Below are positions 1-7,909 of a stretch of DNA of 11,142 nt, in pieces. Positions within the stretch are counted from its first letter, which is position 1. Every line of letters begins with the position of its first letter. The translations under genes were made by a program, and so were the position numbers. The notes beneath the pieces are model-generated. The model was not told the origin of the DNA, ran no database searches, and was given only the letters and a program-made list of their open reading frames with translations. Origin of the DNA: Aureobasidium sp. EXF-3400. Lineage: Eukaryota > Ascomycota > Dothideomycetes > Dothideales > Saccotheciaceae. Location: the NCBI GenBank assembly GCA_024195585.1, contig SWBL01000693.1:1-11142 (forward strand). The letters run 5' to 3'.

Positions 1-1044
1 GGCGACCTTTGGTGTCCCATGCTGGAGCAGGAGTGTTAGAATTGCGATTCAAATATACAATCTTGCCCGGGGAAGCATTGTGAACGGAATACTTGGTGTG
101 GGGGGTCTTAAAGATATGCAAGTTTGTGTCCGGCAGACACGGAGTCTTTGGGGCAGGTTTGAGCTTGGGTATCTGCGATGGAGTCTTGGGACATAAAGGC
201 TCGTCTTGCTGTGTTGAAGAGAAAGAGGCAGATCGAGAGTCCGAGTTGTTGGAATTCAAACTCAAGTTGCGAAATGCTGTGGAAAGAGACGTGTTGCGAT
301 ATGCTGAAAAAGCAAACTTTTTTGGGGAGGATGTGGACGAGAAAGGATTTGGGGAAGCTTCAGCAGACGGGACGCGCGACAAGACAGAAGCATAAGATGC
401 AGTCTTGTCGTGTGTGATGGGCTGGTGGAGAATGAGGGCTGAGGATTCAACAATGGGAGGTAGCATACCCTTGCGCTTGTTTGGGAGAATGCTTGAGGAG
501 GACAGATCTTCATCATCATCCTCCTGTGCGATGGAGGTAGGACGAGCAGCCAGAGCACTGCGGGAGCCAGTTCGAGGAAGGGCGGAATTGGTTCGGTGGG
601 TAGCGGCGGCGGAAGCAGGACGGACGGACGAGGTTGTGTGATTGGCGGAGGTTTTACGCAGAGCATTTGTCGTGTTGGAGCGCTTCATGACTCGGGAGGT
701 GGTGTTGGTAGAACGAGCAGGAGGCTCGCCAGCGCGTTCGGCCAAAGTTTTTCTCTTAGGAGCGGGTTCAGGTACTGCGACAGATGAGCGATCAATGGGA
801 GTCTTTTGCTGCGCGACAGCTTCGACATACAGGCTGAGCCTTTGTGCTTGAGCAGGTTGGCCGGAGGTGGGATTGCGCGGGCATTGTTGTCAGAGGCCGA
901 CATCTCCAGCAGTCCAGTGGTTGCTGGGATGCGACTGGGGGGTCGCAGCCCCGATGCGCGAATCGGCTGCGGTATAGACATTAGACTTGGTGTCGAAAGG
1001 ATGGGTTGAAAAGAACGTACGGCATTTTCAGAGTTGGGGACCAT
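1..1044 (-). CDS. Ser/Pro-rich spindle-type protein, N-terminal part; possibly kinesin-14 tail (partial)
   Basis: I assemble this as exons 1021..1044, 831..966 and <1..774, starting at the ATG at 1044..1042 (MVPNSENA...). About 311 residues are visible, and the reading frame is open to the window edge. The region looks disordered and is rich in Ser, Thr, Pro and basic residues. It has arginine/proline repeats such as GLRPPSRIP, basic clusters PKRK and NKRKG that could be nuclear signals, an acidic stretch (QEDDDEDL), and several S/T-P sites (KTPSQIP, PKTP, FKTPH, ASPGK) typical of mitotic kinase substrates. Near the edge, PAPAWDTKGR looks like the lead-in to a coiled coil. The order of a basic RP/TS-rich tail, a KRKG patch and then this segment reminds me of the non-motor tail of fungal kinesin-14 (KlpA/Kar3). 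No motor domain lies in the window, so that identity is a weak inference. The gene itself is well supported by frame and splice signals. The first intron is uncertain. Confidence 0.6.
775..830 (-). other. Intron in left-edge gene
   Basis: This is a 56-nt intron on the minus strand with donor GTATGT (ending at 830) and acceptor TCGCAG (at 775). Its removal is needed to pass from the upstream frame (...LLKHKGSA) to the downstream open frame (LPEPAPKRK...). Downstream of this site the upstream frame runs into stops, and upstream of it the downstream frame is closed by a TGA. Phase 1. Confidence 0.75.
967..1020 (-). other. Possible 54-nt intron, 3n and stop-free
   Basis: On the minus strand this has a textbook donor GTACGT, a TCTAAT branch-like sequence and a CCGCAG acceptor. 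Its length is divisible by three and it contains no stop. Retained, it adds 18 residues beginning VRSFQPILS, which also look compatible with the surrounding Pro/Ser-rich protein. Whether it is spliced cannot be decided from sequence alone. Confidence 0.5.
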
Positions 1045-1410
1045 AGTGGATGTCAAGCAAAGATTATGGCAGACAACATGCCACGGGGTGGTAGGGATGC
1101 AGAGCGAACATAAAACAGTATACCGTTTGGTGGTAGGGCCTCTATGTGTCGTTGTCGGCGTCAAATGGCAGTCGCAGCGCTCTGAGCTGTTTCCCCGTCC
1201 CCGGCATAAACAAACACTTCGTTGCCGCTTTCCTAAAGGGGATGCTGTGTGCACGGTCCCCATCGGAGGCTGATTATGGAAAGCAATCTTCACATGCCAA
1301 AACAGCCATACAAGATTCGCATGACGTCCGTCTCGAGAGTCCAGCCCAACTTTTTACCCATCCACCTGTAACCGCTGACCTTCCTGTCTTCTTCTGCCAC
1401 ATGAATCGTC
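1045..1410. promoter_or_regulatory. Divergent promoter region, left-edge gene / LOA1
   Basis: This is a 366-bp noncoding gap between two divergently transcribed start codons, so it must hold the promoters and leaders of both. I see no convincing ORF. A forkhead-like core ATAAACA lies at 1206-1212, about 160 bp upstream of the left-edge gene's ATG. Pyrimidine-rich plus-strand sequence (about 1370-1400) precedes the LOA1 start, as is common near fungal transcription starts. No TATA box stands out. Confidence 0.5.
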
Positions 1411-1436
1411 ATGGAGAAGTACAGTGCCTTCCGTGA
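1401..1436 (+). other. Potential uORF overlapping the LOA1 start
   Basis: An ATG at 1401, ten bases before the LOA1 ATG and in another frame, opens an 11-codon reading frame (MNRHGEVQCLP) that ends at TGA 1434-1436, inside LOA1 exon 1. It has C at -3, a poor context. It matters only if transcription starts upstream of 1401, which is not known. Confidence 0.3.
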
Positions 1437-2497
1437 TCGAGGCAAGTCATGTCACCCTCCAATTCAACTACACGTGCTGATCATACGACAGGCTCGGGCA
1501 TTGCGCCCTTCTTTCCCATTCCCACTCAACCCGCGGGATATGCCCTTCCATTTCACGCCTTCCTCTTCGTTGTGCGCATCTTCTTCTTGCTTCCTATCAC
1601 CATTGCCTACTTCTTGCTTCTCTCCTGGCTTCCCATTGGTTCTCTTGGCAAGAAGGCTGTACTCTGGTGTATGCTGGGTGTTCCTGGCATCTGGTGGATA
1701 GATCTAGGTGTTGATGGAGTGAAGAAGGGGTATTGTCAAGCACGACTCATTTTCTCAATTCTCATATGCTGACATCTCGCAGTTCTCTTGGCCAGAACCA
1801 GCACAAGCTCCCACAACCCGGCTCTGTCATTGCTTCGTCTTACACGTCTCCCATCGATGCTCTATACCTGGCTGCCATCTTTGATCCTGTCTTTACTCGC
1901 TCCTTCCCTGGAGAGCGCAACGTCCAGCGCATCACGCTTTTCCAGGCTATGCTGCAAGCTCTGATGCCACCTGTTCTTTCACCACCCAAGGACGCCAAAT
2001 TGGTGCCTATCTCTGACATTTTGCGCGACACTCCAGACCGCTGTGTTGCTGTTTTCCCAGAGTGCACTGCTACCAACGGCCGTGGCATCCTGCCATTCTG
2101 TCCCAGTCTTCTTACCGTGCCCGTCAAGACCAAAATCTTCCCCGTCAGTCTGCGCTACACTCCCGCAGACGTTACCACTCCTGTCCCTGGCTCTTACTTT
2201 TCTTTTCTCTGGAATCTGTGCTCCAAGCCTACTCACTGCATACGTGTTCGTATAGCCGAGGCCACTTTCAACGAGCCGCCTGCCCCTGAGCCGCCGCGCA
2301 AAAACTCCTTCCAAACCAATCTTCTCGACGATCTGCATTCGCGCACTACTCAGGATGGAGACATGACCAAGTTGGAGAAGGAGTCTCTGGACAAGATCGC
2401 CGAGTCTCTCGCTCGTCTCGGACGTGTCAAGCGCTTAGGCTTGGGTCCTGCAGACAAGATCGCCTTCATCAAGGTCTGGAGCAAGAGAAGATCATGA
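1411..2497 (+). CDS. LOA1: Lysophosphatidic acid acyltransferase, Loa1/Vps66 type
   Basis: Exons 1411..1441, 1492..1729 and 1783..2497 join to 327 residues. The family transfers an acyl chain from acyl-CoA to lysophosphatidic acid, making phosphatidic acid at the ER and lipid droplets. The start is fixed by the family-typical MEKYSAFRDRGSGIAPF beginning. Residues 30-58 and about 66-80 are hydrophobic and probably membrane-embedded (ending in VPGIWWIDL). Residues 109-115 (SYTSPID) occupy the place of the acyltransferase NHx4D motif, and 181-185 (FPECT) followed by NGRGILPF occupy the FPEGT motif. The tail (about 250-327) is charged and soluble, ending in basic residues. The canonical motif-I His is Tyr110 here; as I recall, members of this fungal subfamily also deviate at this place. 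The first intron seems to be GC-AG. The gene is divergent from the left-edge gene and convergent with GCN2. Family assignment is firm; substrate preference is inferred. Confidence 0.9.
1442..1491 (+). other. LOA1 intron 1, GC-AG class
   Basis: A 50-nt intron begins GCAAGT after exon-end GAG and ends ACGACAG. Splicing at these sites joins CGA-G to GC-TCG and restores the family-typical FRDRGSGIAPF reading. The nearby GT (1446) gives the wrong frame with this acceptor. GC donors normally need a strong remaining match to the U1 site, and G|GCAAGT has it. A GCTGAT sequence near 1476-1481 could be the branch site. Confidence 0.8.
1730..1782 (+). other. LOA1 intron 2
   Basis: A 53-nt intron has donor GTATTG, branch site GCTGAC (1768-1773) and acceptor TCGCAG. 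It joins ...DGVKKG to SLGQNQHKLPQPG in phase 2. Unspliced reading meets a TGA inside the intron. Confidence 0.9.
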
Positions 2498-3007
2498 GTA
2501 TTGATTGATTCGGTCAAGCAGTTTTTCAAGCGATTGGTGTTGGTGCGTGGTTCCATAATTGCATGAGCTAAAACAAGTCTCTCTGTTTCTGCCTCTTAGG
2601 TAGCTACAAACCGAAATTTAAGTAAAAAAGAAGTTTTAGAATAAGCATTGTTCGGCTTCCGTGACTGTGTTTCGCCTCCCTGTGTGCTAAAGATTGTCAA
2701 AGATTTGCTATAGAAATGCACAATACTTTCATGAAAAGTATTCGTCTCCACAGAGAGAAAGGCTATCTCCATGGTCAGACTCATACCCGAATCACAACTA
2801 TGCTTCCAATAACCCTTATATCTCGGGATTGAGGAGGAATCGGTTGCAAGATAGTGATGAGAGAGCAACGTGACAATACTGGCTGTTCAATCCACTATTT
2901 GCCCATGGACAATGCAAAAGCACAAGTGTATTCTCTTCTAACTATCAACAAAGCGTGAGACCATTTCTAAAAGCTCCTGCTGTGCATTCAAGGCAATACC
3001 CCCTCTT
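2498..3007. other. Convergent intergenic region, LOA1 / GCN2 3' ends
   Basis: These 510 bp lie between two facing stop codons and presumably hold both 3' UTRs. The stretch is more A/T-rich than its neighbours, with A-rich runs around 2615-2640 suited to 3'-end formation. The only minus-strand frame of any length (2596-2868, 90 codons) has no recognisable family and a random-looking composition. An 8-bp perfect inverted repeat lies at 2722-2742. I see no RNA gene. Confidence 0.6.
2722..2742. repeat. Short perfect inverted repeat (8-bp arms, 5-nt loop)
   Basis: AATACTTT at 2722-2729 is the reverse complement of AAAGTATT at 2735-2742, with CATGA between them. It lies near the middle of the gap between two convergent genes. 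An A/T-rich hairpin like this can arise by chance, and no function can be read from it. Confidence 0.4.
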
Positions 3008-6000
3008 TCACAAACCAACGTCATAATAAACACAATTGGCAGTTCTGAAGTTATACAGACAAGCCTCTCTACTAGCACCCTCCTCGCCCTGCTCCCACTT
3101 CTTCCTCATCTCCAAAAGCAACTCATGAACTTGGGCAAGATACTGACGTTCAGCAAGCGGCGTGCTCTGAATCAATTTACGCCACGAGTCTGGATCCGAA
3201 AGACGAGTCTCATCGCGGATGTTGTCGATGATGCCTTCACGTCCTTCGATGGCCAGGATGGGAGCAGACTTCCACGTGTCGATGTAGGAGGCCCAGCGTT
3301 GTTGGGCTGCTTCTACGATGTGGTATTTGTTGCTCTTTTTGCCGCGGTGTTGTGCCATGAGGACTTGGACGTTATTCTTGCCGCGCTCGTTGTTGCCGTT
3401 GCCTTCGTTGTGATGGGACGAGTGACGGAGGAGTGCTGGATGGTGGCGGGAACGGTGGTTGCCTGCTTCGCGTGACTCGCGCTCGCGCAGTTCAGAGCGC
3501 ATATGGGCAATCAGGTTCGTGCTTGCGACTTCGGTCTCGGTGTCTGTCGTGCTGTTGCGCACTTTGAGTGTGCTTGAAGCTTCGTGCTTGACCATGACGA
3601 TCCAGGGATGCGATGCGTCGCGCTGCTTGCTGAGCACATCGTCAATGGTTCGTGCGTCCGTGGCTAATTCGGCGCTGAAGTCGTTGGCCCAGAGGCTAGC
3701 GAGGACCTTAATGCCGGTGGATCGAAGGACGGTCGGATCGCCAGAAGCTACGAGAATATCGCAGCGCTTTGCGTTCCAAGCTGGGCTGAGCGATTCTTCT
3801 TGCCCCTTCTTGAGGTATGTACTGTTAATGGCATTCTTTTTGTGCCTCATGATTGCGGCAATAAGGCCATCCCAACCAATACTGACACCAACAGCGTGAC
3901 ATGCCTCACTTACAGCATGGGCGCGAGAACGATGGGCGTCGATGAGACGGTCGTACCTTCCTCCAGCGGCAAAGACGTTTCTATTCTTCTTGTCATAGAT
4001 GCATTGGAACAAGACACTTCCGGTGTAGAACTTCTCATTGACACTGCTCAAGGGACAAATGTAAATCTTGCGTCGAATGCCGAAAAGCTTCATAGCATCG
4101 ACCACACGCTTAATGTGTTCCATGGGTCTTCTTATTCTGCTGGCATGCGTGCTGTCCTCAAGGATCTCGTGCAGCTTCCTCATAGCCTTGTCGGGCGTCT
4201 CACGGAAGTCAAACTGTGCCAAGTCATCCAAAGATGTGGAATGTATGCCAATCAAGGGTGAGCGAAGTTCAGCACGTATCTTGGACCAGCCAAATTGATG
4301 GATGTTGAGCTTGCTGAGGGTTTCCTTGACGATCAATCGCTGAGATTTATCGATGCGACAGAAGTCGAGAATAAGATCCAACAAATCAGAGTGACTTAGA
4401 TGAAAGCACATTGGCTGCGAAGACAACGCAGGAACCTCATCGATGATCTCGTCGACTACTTTGAGAACTTCTGCTTCCTGCAGTGCAAGATCATCGCTCT
4501 CTTTAGTCACAATATCGAAGTCGACTTCCTTGATCGTTCTTGGAGGTCCTCCACTCAAAGTGTCGCGGAACACATTGCCAAACACAAAGGTCTTCTCAAC
4601 GGACGGTTCTTGTTTGGCAAGACGTCTGGCATGTGGAAGGACCAGGTCATATGGTAGCTGTAAGAGATTGCCAGTACCATCCAAGAGTTGAACAATATTG
4701 GGTGCTGTGTAGTAGCTGGAACGTGGGAGCAGCAAAGGACGTTGTGTCTCTTCCGCGCCATGTCTGCGGAAGACTGAACAAAGGGTGTTTCTGGCAATGT
4801 CTCTCACACGGAAATCTTCGGCTGTTGGGGGCTGTTTGCTGGCTTTGGCATCCCATGCAAAATCCTTGATCCGTTGATCAGGCGTTTGAGTGAATAAAGC
4901 TGTCATCATCTTTTGATAATACTGCGATCCTGGGTCTGTTAGACTCTGCAGGGCTTGTCGGATAGTCTCATCTTCGATCTGTACCGGCAGCTTCCCGCTT
5001 CTAAGGAGTTCCATGCTGCTCGGTCGATCGCCAGGAGAATGACTAATTAAATCCATGATGATGTTACCTTGGAGCACCTTTTCTGGAGCTGAAAACTCGG
5101 AAGGCAGGACATGCTCCTTCTCCCTCATCTTGAGTAACACTTCATGACGTTCCATGGCAGTTCGCAAAGGGAAGCACATCTCAAAGAATATGATACCCAA
5201 CGAGTACATGTCGACTTTGTCGTTGTAGTTGACTCCAGAACCCGACTTGATTTCTGGTGCAACATACATGGCAGTGCCGACACTCCTGGTCATATCAGCG
5301 CCAGTGTTAGTGCTAGCCATGACCTTATCAGCGCTAGTGTACTGGCTTGTCGTAGCCAATCCAAAATCTCCAATGCGAGGGTTGCCTGCGACGTCTATAA
5401 AGATATTGTCTGGCTTGAGATCACGGTGGATGATGCCATGATTGTGGATATGAGCAAGACCTTCAAGGATTTGTCGGAGCATTTGCCAACCTTGTTCGGG
5501 CCTGGCGTACATGTCTTTTCGAATCAAGTCTCGGAGTGTGTGTCTCTCGCAATACTCCATCTGGATGTAAAGCGTAGAGCGCATGAAGCGACGAGATGAG
5601 GCACGATTTGTTCTTTGAGGCCGTGAATCAGTGTCTTCTCCATCACTAATGGCGCTCTCGGAGAATCCTCCATTTCTGAAGATAGATCTTCCGTTCGCAA
5701 TGAGACCGTCAGTCTCGGTTCCAGACGCTGTGCCCTCGTCGTCGTCATCGTCTTCATCATCTTCCTCTTCGTCGTTGTCACTGTCTTCGCCAAAGACAAT
5801 GTCGTCGCCAAGACCGCTTGAGCTGACGAAGTCCAATCCACGACTGCTCATGCCAAACTGAATACCGTCGCCGGAAGAGGTTGTCACATCTTCTGCGAAT
5901 GAGACGGACTCCTGGTCTAGCTCAACCATGCCAGACAGGTCATCCTCGACCCAGGCTGAATAGTAGCGGACCACATAAGCATGGTTGAGCCTATGCAAAA

Positions 6001-7909
6001 GCATGACTTCTGATAACACGTGCTCAAGCTGTGCAGCCGAGTCTTGCTTGACCTTCTTGATGGCGTAGACTCCACCATCAAGCTTATTACGAGCTTTGAC
6101 GACTTCGCCAAAGCCACCCTTACCAAGGCGACCCAGCTCGGTAAAGTCTTTGGTATATCTTGAAAAGGATGGACCTTCGCCAACGCTTTGAGAATTTTGC
6201 CTAGAGCGCCTAGCAACAGGACTTCTGAAATCCCCAGAGAAGCCCATTGAGGATGATTGTCTTCGCCGACTCGCGGAATACTCCGTATTTATGATTGGTA
6301 ACTCGCTGCGGAAGAACTCACTGGGTATCAGCTCAAAGGCTGTGGGTCTGTTCTTCGGCTCCTTACTGAACACCCTGCGCAAGACATCGCTGAGGGGTTC
6401 AGAGAGATCGAGAGATTCCAGCATCGCCATTGGACCGTTGTACTTACGGGTCACTGCGGTGCCAAAGAGCATTTGCACAAGCAGGACGCCAAAGTCCCAA
6501 ACATCACTTCGTCGAGTGAAGGTTGCGTCTTCTCCAGAACACTCGGGTGCGAGCCATGCTGCCATCTTCTTACCTTTCTCCAAAGTACTTGCTCGACCTT
6601 GTAGTCTGAGCAGTCTGTCCTCATAGGCAGCATCGGCAAGCTTCGGTGCAGTTACACCCGTGTCTGAGCGAAACAGCAAAACATTAGCGCTGTGAATGCG
6701 TTTGTGTACAATGCCATGACGGTGGTAATAATCCAAAGCTTCCAGCAGATCCAGGGACCATTGTTTTGCTTTCGCGGGTGGTACAGTATGCCCGTCTTCA
6801 AGCATCTCTGCCAGGCTTCCTCTGTTGGCAAGATCTGACAGGACGGAGACCTCCCAATCCTGGTTCAGTCCTCCGTCTTTTCCCTCAGGCTTTGCTACCT
6901 TGAAAGCATAGACATTGACGATGTTCGTCTGGCGAAGGACTTTCAGCGCTTCAAGTTCTTCTTCCAGAGCTAACAGATGGTTCTTGCTCGCGACATCGCC
7001 ATGTACAATCTTCAAAGACAGACGACGAACCGCAAGCATGGTTGGACTCATGAAAGAGCCTCTTGAGAACTTGGGCTGAGCAGCGTAAATGCCCATTTGA
7101 CCCTTAGAAGTGATAGGCACTATCAGAGCAACGCTGTTGAATGGGGCACTTTCCACACCAGGTCCAAGTGCGACATCTTGATCAAAGTTGATTGTGTTTT
7201 GGTCGCCATCGTCAGTCGAAGGATGTGGGCTAGATGCTGTTTGGGTGCGGGAAGATCGGTCGCGTCGTTTGGTTTCACGGCGTTCAACCTCATCCTGAAC
7301 CATTTTCTGCAGCATGCGTTCTTCCTCATCTTGGGCGGCCTGGACTCTCTTGGCTTCGTCTTGTTCAGCTTCCTTGGCTTGGTCGAACGCAGCAGCCTCC
7401 TGGTTTATGCGCTCAACGTCAAGACTAGGCAACACGCCCTGCTCTCTAGCCTGAACCGCATCCTCAAGTGCGTCCTGGATGTCTGATGCAATAGCATGTA
7501 TCATGACTTCGCCGGCCATTTCGGCAGGTCTGGTCTTGACGATGTCTTGAAGGCGTTTCTTAGCCTGAGCCTGCAGTTTATCCAAGCCCTCTATCTGAAG
7601 CACAGGCGCAGATTTGGGATATGTAGCCGTCAACTTCACAGAAAGAACGACAAAAGTGGATTCATCGGAGAAAGCTTTCAGTTTGAGGTTGAATGCGCGA
7701 TCGGAGCTCTTGCTCCAGGCAGACTTGAGTTTTACTTCTTCATAGTCTTCCATATAGATGGCTTGAAGGACGTCAATTTCGTCCGCCTGAACCTCTGCAT
7801 AGTTGACGTGAGGGCCATCTGGTGGGTTCGAGGCGGAAGGTTTGGAAGCAGTGGGTTCATTGTGTTTTCGGTTCTTGGTAGACGTCTTTGCAGGCGTTTT
7901 TGGAGCCAT
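3008..7909 (-). CDS. GCN2: eIF2-alpha kinase Gcn2 (CPC-3/CpcC type)
   Basis: A single-exon 1633-residue protein, close to yeast Gcn2 in length. Gcn2 binds uncharged tRNA during amino-acid starvation and phosphorylates eIF2-alpha, lowering general translation and activating Gcn4/CPC1-type control. Domains in order: RWD (about 36-155, the Gcn1-binding domain); a charged, helical linker (165-222); a pseudokinase (about 254-534) that keeps Lys300 but has HKR at 402-404 in place of HRD and DAA at 426-428 in place of DFG; the active kinase (about 589-972) with GKGGFGEV at 596-603, Lys618, HRDLKPDN at 828-835, DFG at 848-850 and GTAMYVAPE at 878-886. Thr874 and Thr879 match the activation-loop autophosphorylation pair of yeast Gcn2. 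Next come a HisRS-like domain (about 1033-1350; AAGGRYDRL at 1314-1322) and a C-terminal domain ending YNFRTANCVYYDVGL. Odd points are an acidic run in the kinase insert and a His/Asn-rich insert near the C terminus. The start MAPKTPAKT has a good context (A at -3, G at +4). Confidence 0.97.
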   Translation of the reverse strand: MAPKTPAKTSTKNRKHNEPTASKPSASNPPDGPHVNYAEVQADEIDVLQAIYMEDYEEVKLKSAWSKSSDRAFNLKLKAFSDESTFVVLSVKLTATYPKSAPVLQIEGLDKLQAQAKKRLQDIVKTRPAEMAGEVMIHAIASDIQDALEDAVQAREQGVLPSLDVERINQEAAAFDQAKEAEQDEAKRVQAAQDEEERMLQKMVQDEVERRETKRRDRSSRTQTASSPHPSTDDGDQNTINFDQDVALGPGVESAPFNSVALIVPITSKGQMGIYAAQPKFSRGSFMSPTMLAVRRLSLKIVHGDVASKNHLLALEEELEALKVLRQTNIVNVYAFKVAKPEGKDGGLNQDWEVSVLSDLANRGSLAEMLEDGHTVPPAKAKQWSLDLLEALDYYHRHGIVHKRIHSANVLLFRSDTGVTAPKLADAAYEDRLLRLQGRASTLEKGKKMAAWLAPECSGEDATFTRRSDVWDFGVLLVQMLFGTAVTRKYNGPMAMLESLDLSEPLSDVLRRVFSKEPKNRPTAFELIPSEFFRSELPIINTEYSASRRRQSSSMGFSGDFRSPVARRSRQNSQSVGEGPSFSRYTKDFTELGRLGKGGFGEVVKARNKLDGGVYAIKKVKQDSAAQLEHVLSEVMLLHRLNHAYVVRYYSAWVEDDLSGMVELDQESVSFAEDVTTSSGDGIQFGMSSRGLDFVSSSGLGDDIVFGEDSDNDEEEDDEDDDDDEGTASGTETDGLIANGRSIFRNGGFSESAISDGEDTDSRPQRTNRASSRRFMRSTLYIQMEYCERHTLRDLIRKDMYARPEQGWQMLRQILEGLAHIHNHGIIHRDLKPDNIFIDVAGNPRIGDFGLATTSQYTSADKVMASTNTGADMTRSVGTAMYVAPEIKSGSGVNYNDKVDMYSLGIIFFEMCFPLRTAMERHEVLLKMREKEHVLPSEFSAPEKVLQGNIIMDLISHSPGDRPSSMELLRSGKLPVQIEDETIRQALQSLTDPGSQYYQKMMTALFTQTPDQRIKDFAWDAKASKQPPTAEDFRVRDIARNTLCSVFRRHGAEETQRPLLLPRSSYYTAPNIVQLLDGTGNLLQLPYDLVLPHARRLAKQEPSVEKTFVFGNVFRDTLSGGPPRTIKEVDFDIVTKESDDLALQEAEVLKVVDEIIDEVPALSSQPMCFHLSHSDLLDLILDFCRIDKSQRLIVKETLSKLNIHQFGWSKIRAELRSPLIGIHSTSLDDLAQFDFRETPDKAMRKLHEILEDSTHASRIRRPMEHIKRVVDAMKLFGIRRKIYICPLSSVNEKFYTGSVLFQCIYDKKNRNVFAAGGRYDRLIDAHRSRAHAVSEACHAVGVSIGWDGLIAAIMRHKKNAINSTYLKKGQEESLSPAWNAKRCDILVASGDPTVLRSTGIKVLASLWANDFSAELATDARTIDDVLSKQRDASHPWIVMVKHEASSTLKVRNSTTDTETEVASTNLIAHMRSELRERESREAGNHRSRHHPALLRHSSHHNEGNGNNERGKNNVQVLMAQHRGKKSNKYHIVEAAQQRWASYIDTWKSAPILAIEGREGIIDNIRDETRLSDPDSWRKLIQSTPLAERQYLAQVHELLLEMRKKWEQGEEGASREACLYNFRTANCVYYDVGL
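3371..3460 (-). repeat. His/Asn/Arg-rich low-complexity insert in GCN2
   Basis: This codes residues about 1484-1513 of Gcn2 (NHRSRHHPALL, RHSSHHNEGNGNNERGKNN), a hydrophilic low-complexity stretch between two better-ordered parts of the C-terminal domain. It is probably a flexible loop. Confidence 0.6.
5735..5788 (-). repeat. Acidic GAN-codon run in GCN2 kinase insert
   Basis: Eighteen codons of Gcn2 (residues 708-725) are almost all Asp/Glu, written with GAN codons, so the plus strand shows TCG/TCA/TCT-like triplets. It lies in the long insert (about 655-778) between beta4 and beta5 of the kinase N-lobe, a place where eIF2-alpha kinases characteristically carry variable inserts. The repeat could vary in length between strains. 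Confidence 0.75.

Noticed and set aside
262..666. 134-codon minus-strand frame at the left
   Set aside because: It is a shifted shadow of the real exon 3 frame of the left-edge gene, which is open throughout and joins correctly through the 775-830 intron.
1733..1782. ATG at 1733 as the start of a separate LOA1-like gene
   Set aside because: The first codons fall inside intron 2; family-conserved N-terminal sequence lies in exons 1 and 2.
2596..2868. 90-codon minus-strand frame in the LOA1/GCN2 gap
   Set aside because: No recognisable family and random-looking composition. It lies in A/T-rich 3' UTR-like sequence without splice or promoter signals.
5631..5861. Plus-strand poly-serine frame
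   Set aside because: It is antisense of the Asp/Glu codon run in the GCN2 kinase insert.
7097..7486. 129-codon plus-strand frame with hydrophobic stretches opposite GCN2
   Set aside because: It is antisense to the conserved GCN2 linker/pseudokinase coding sequence. The hydrophobicity comes from antisense reading of charged codons.
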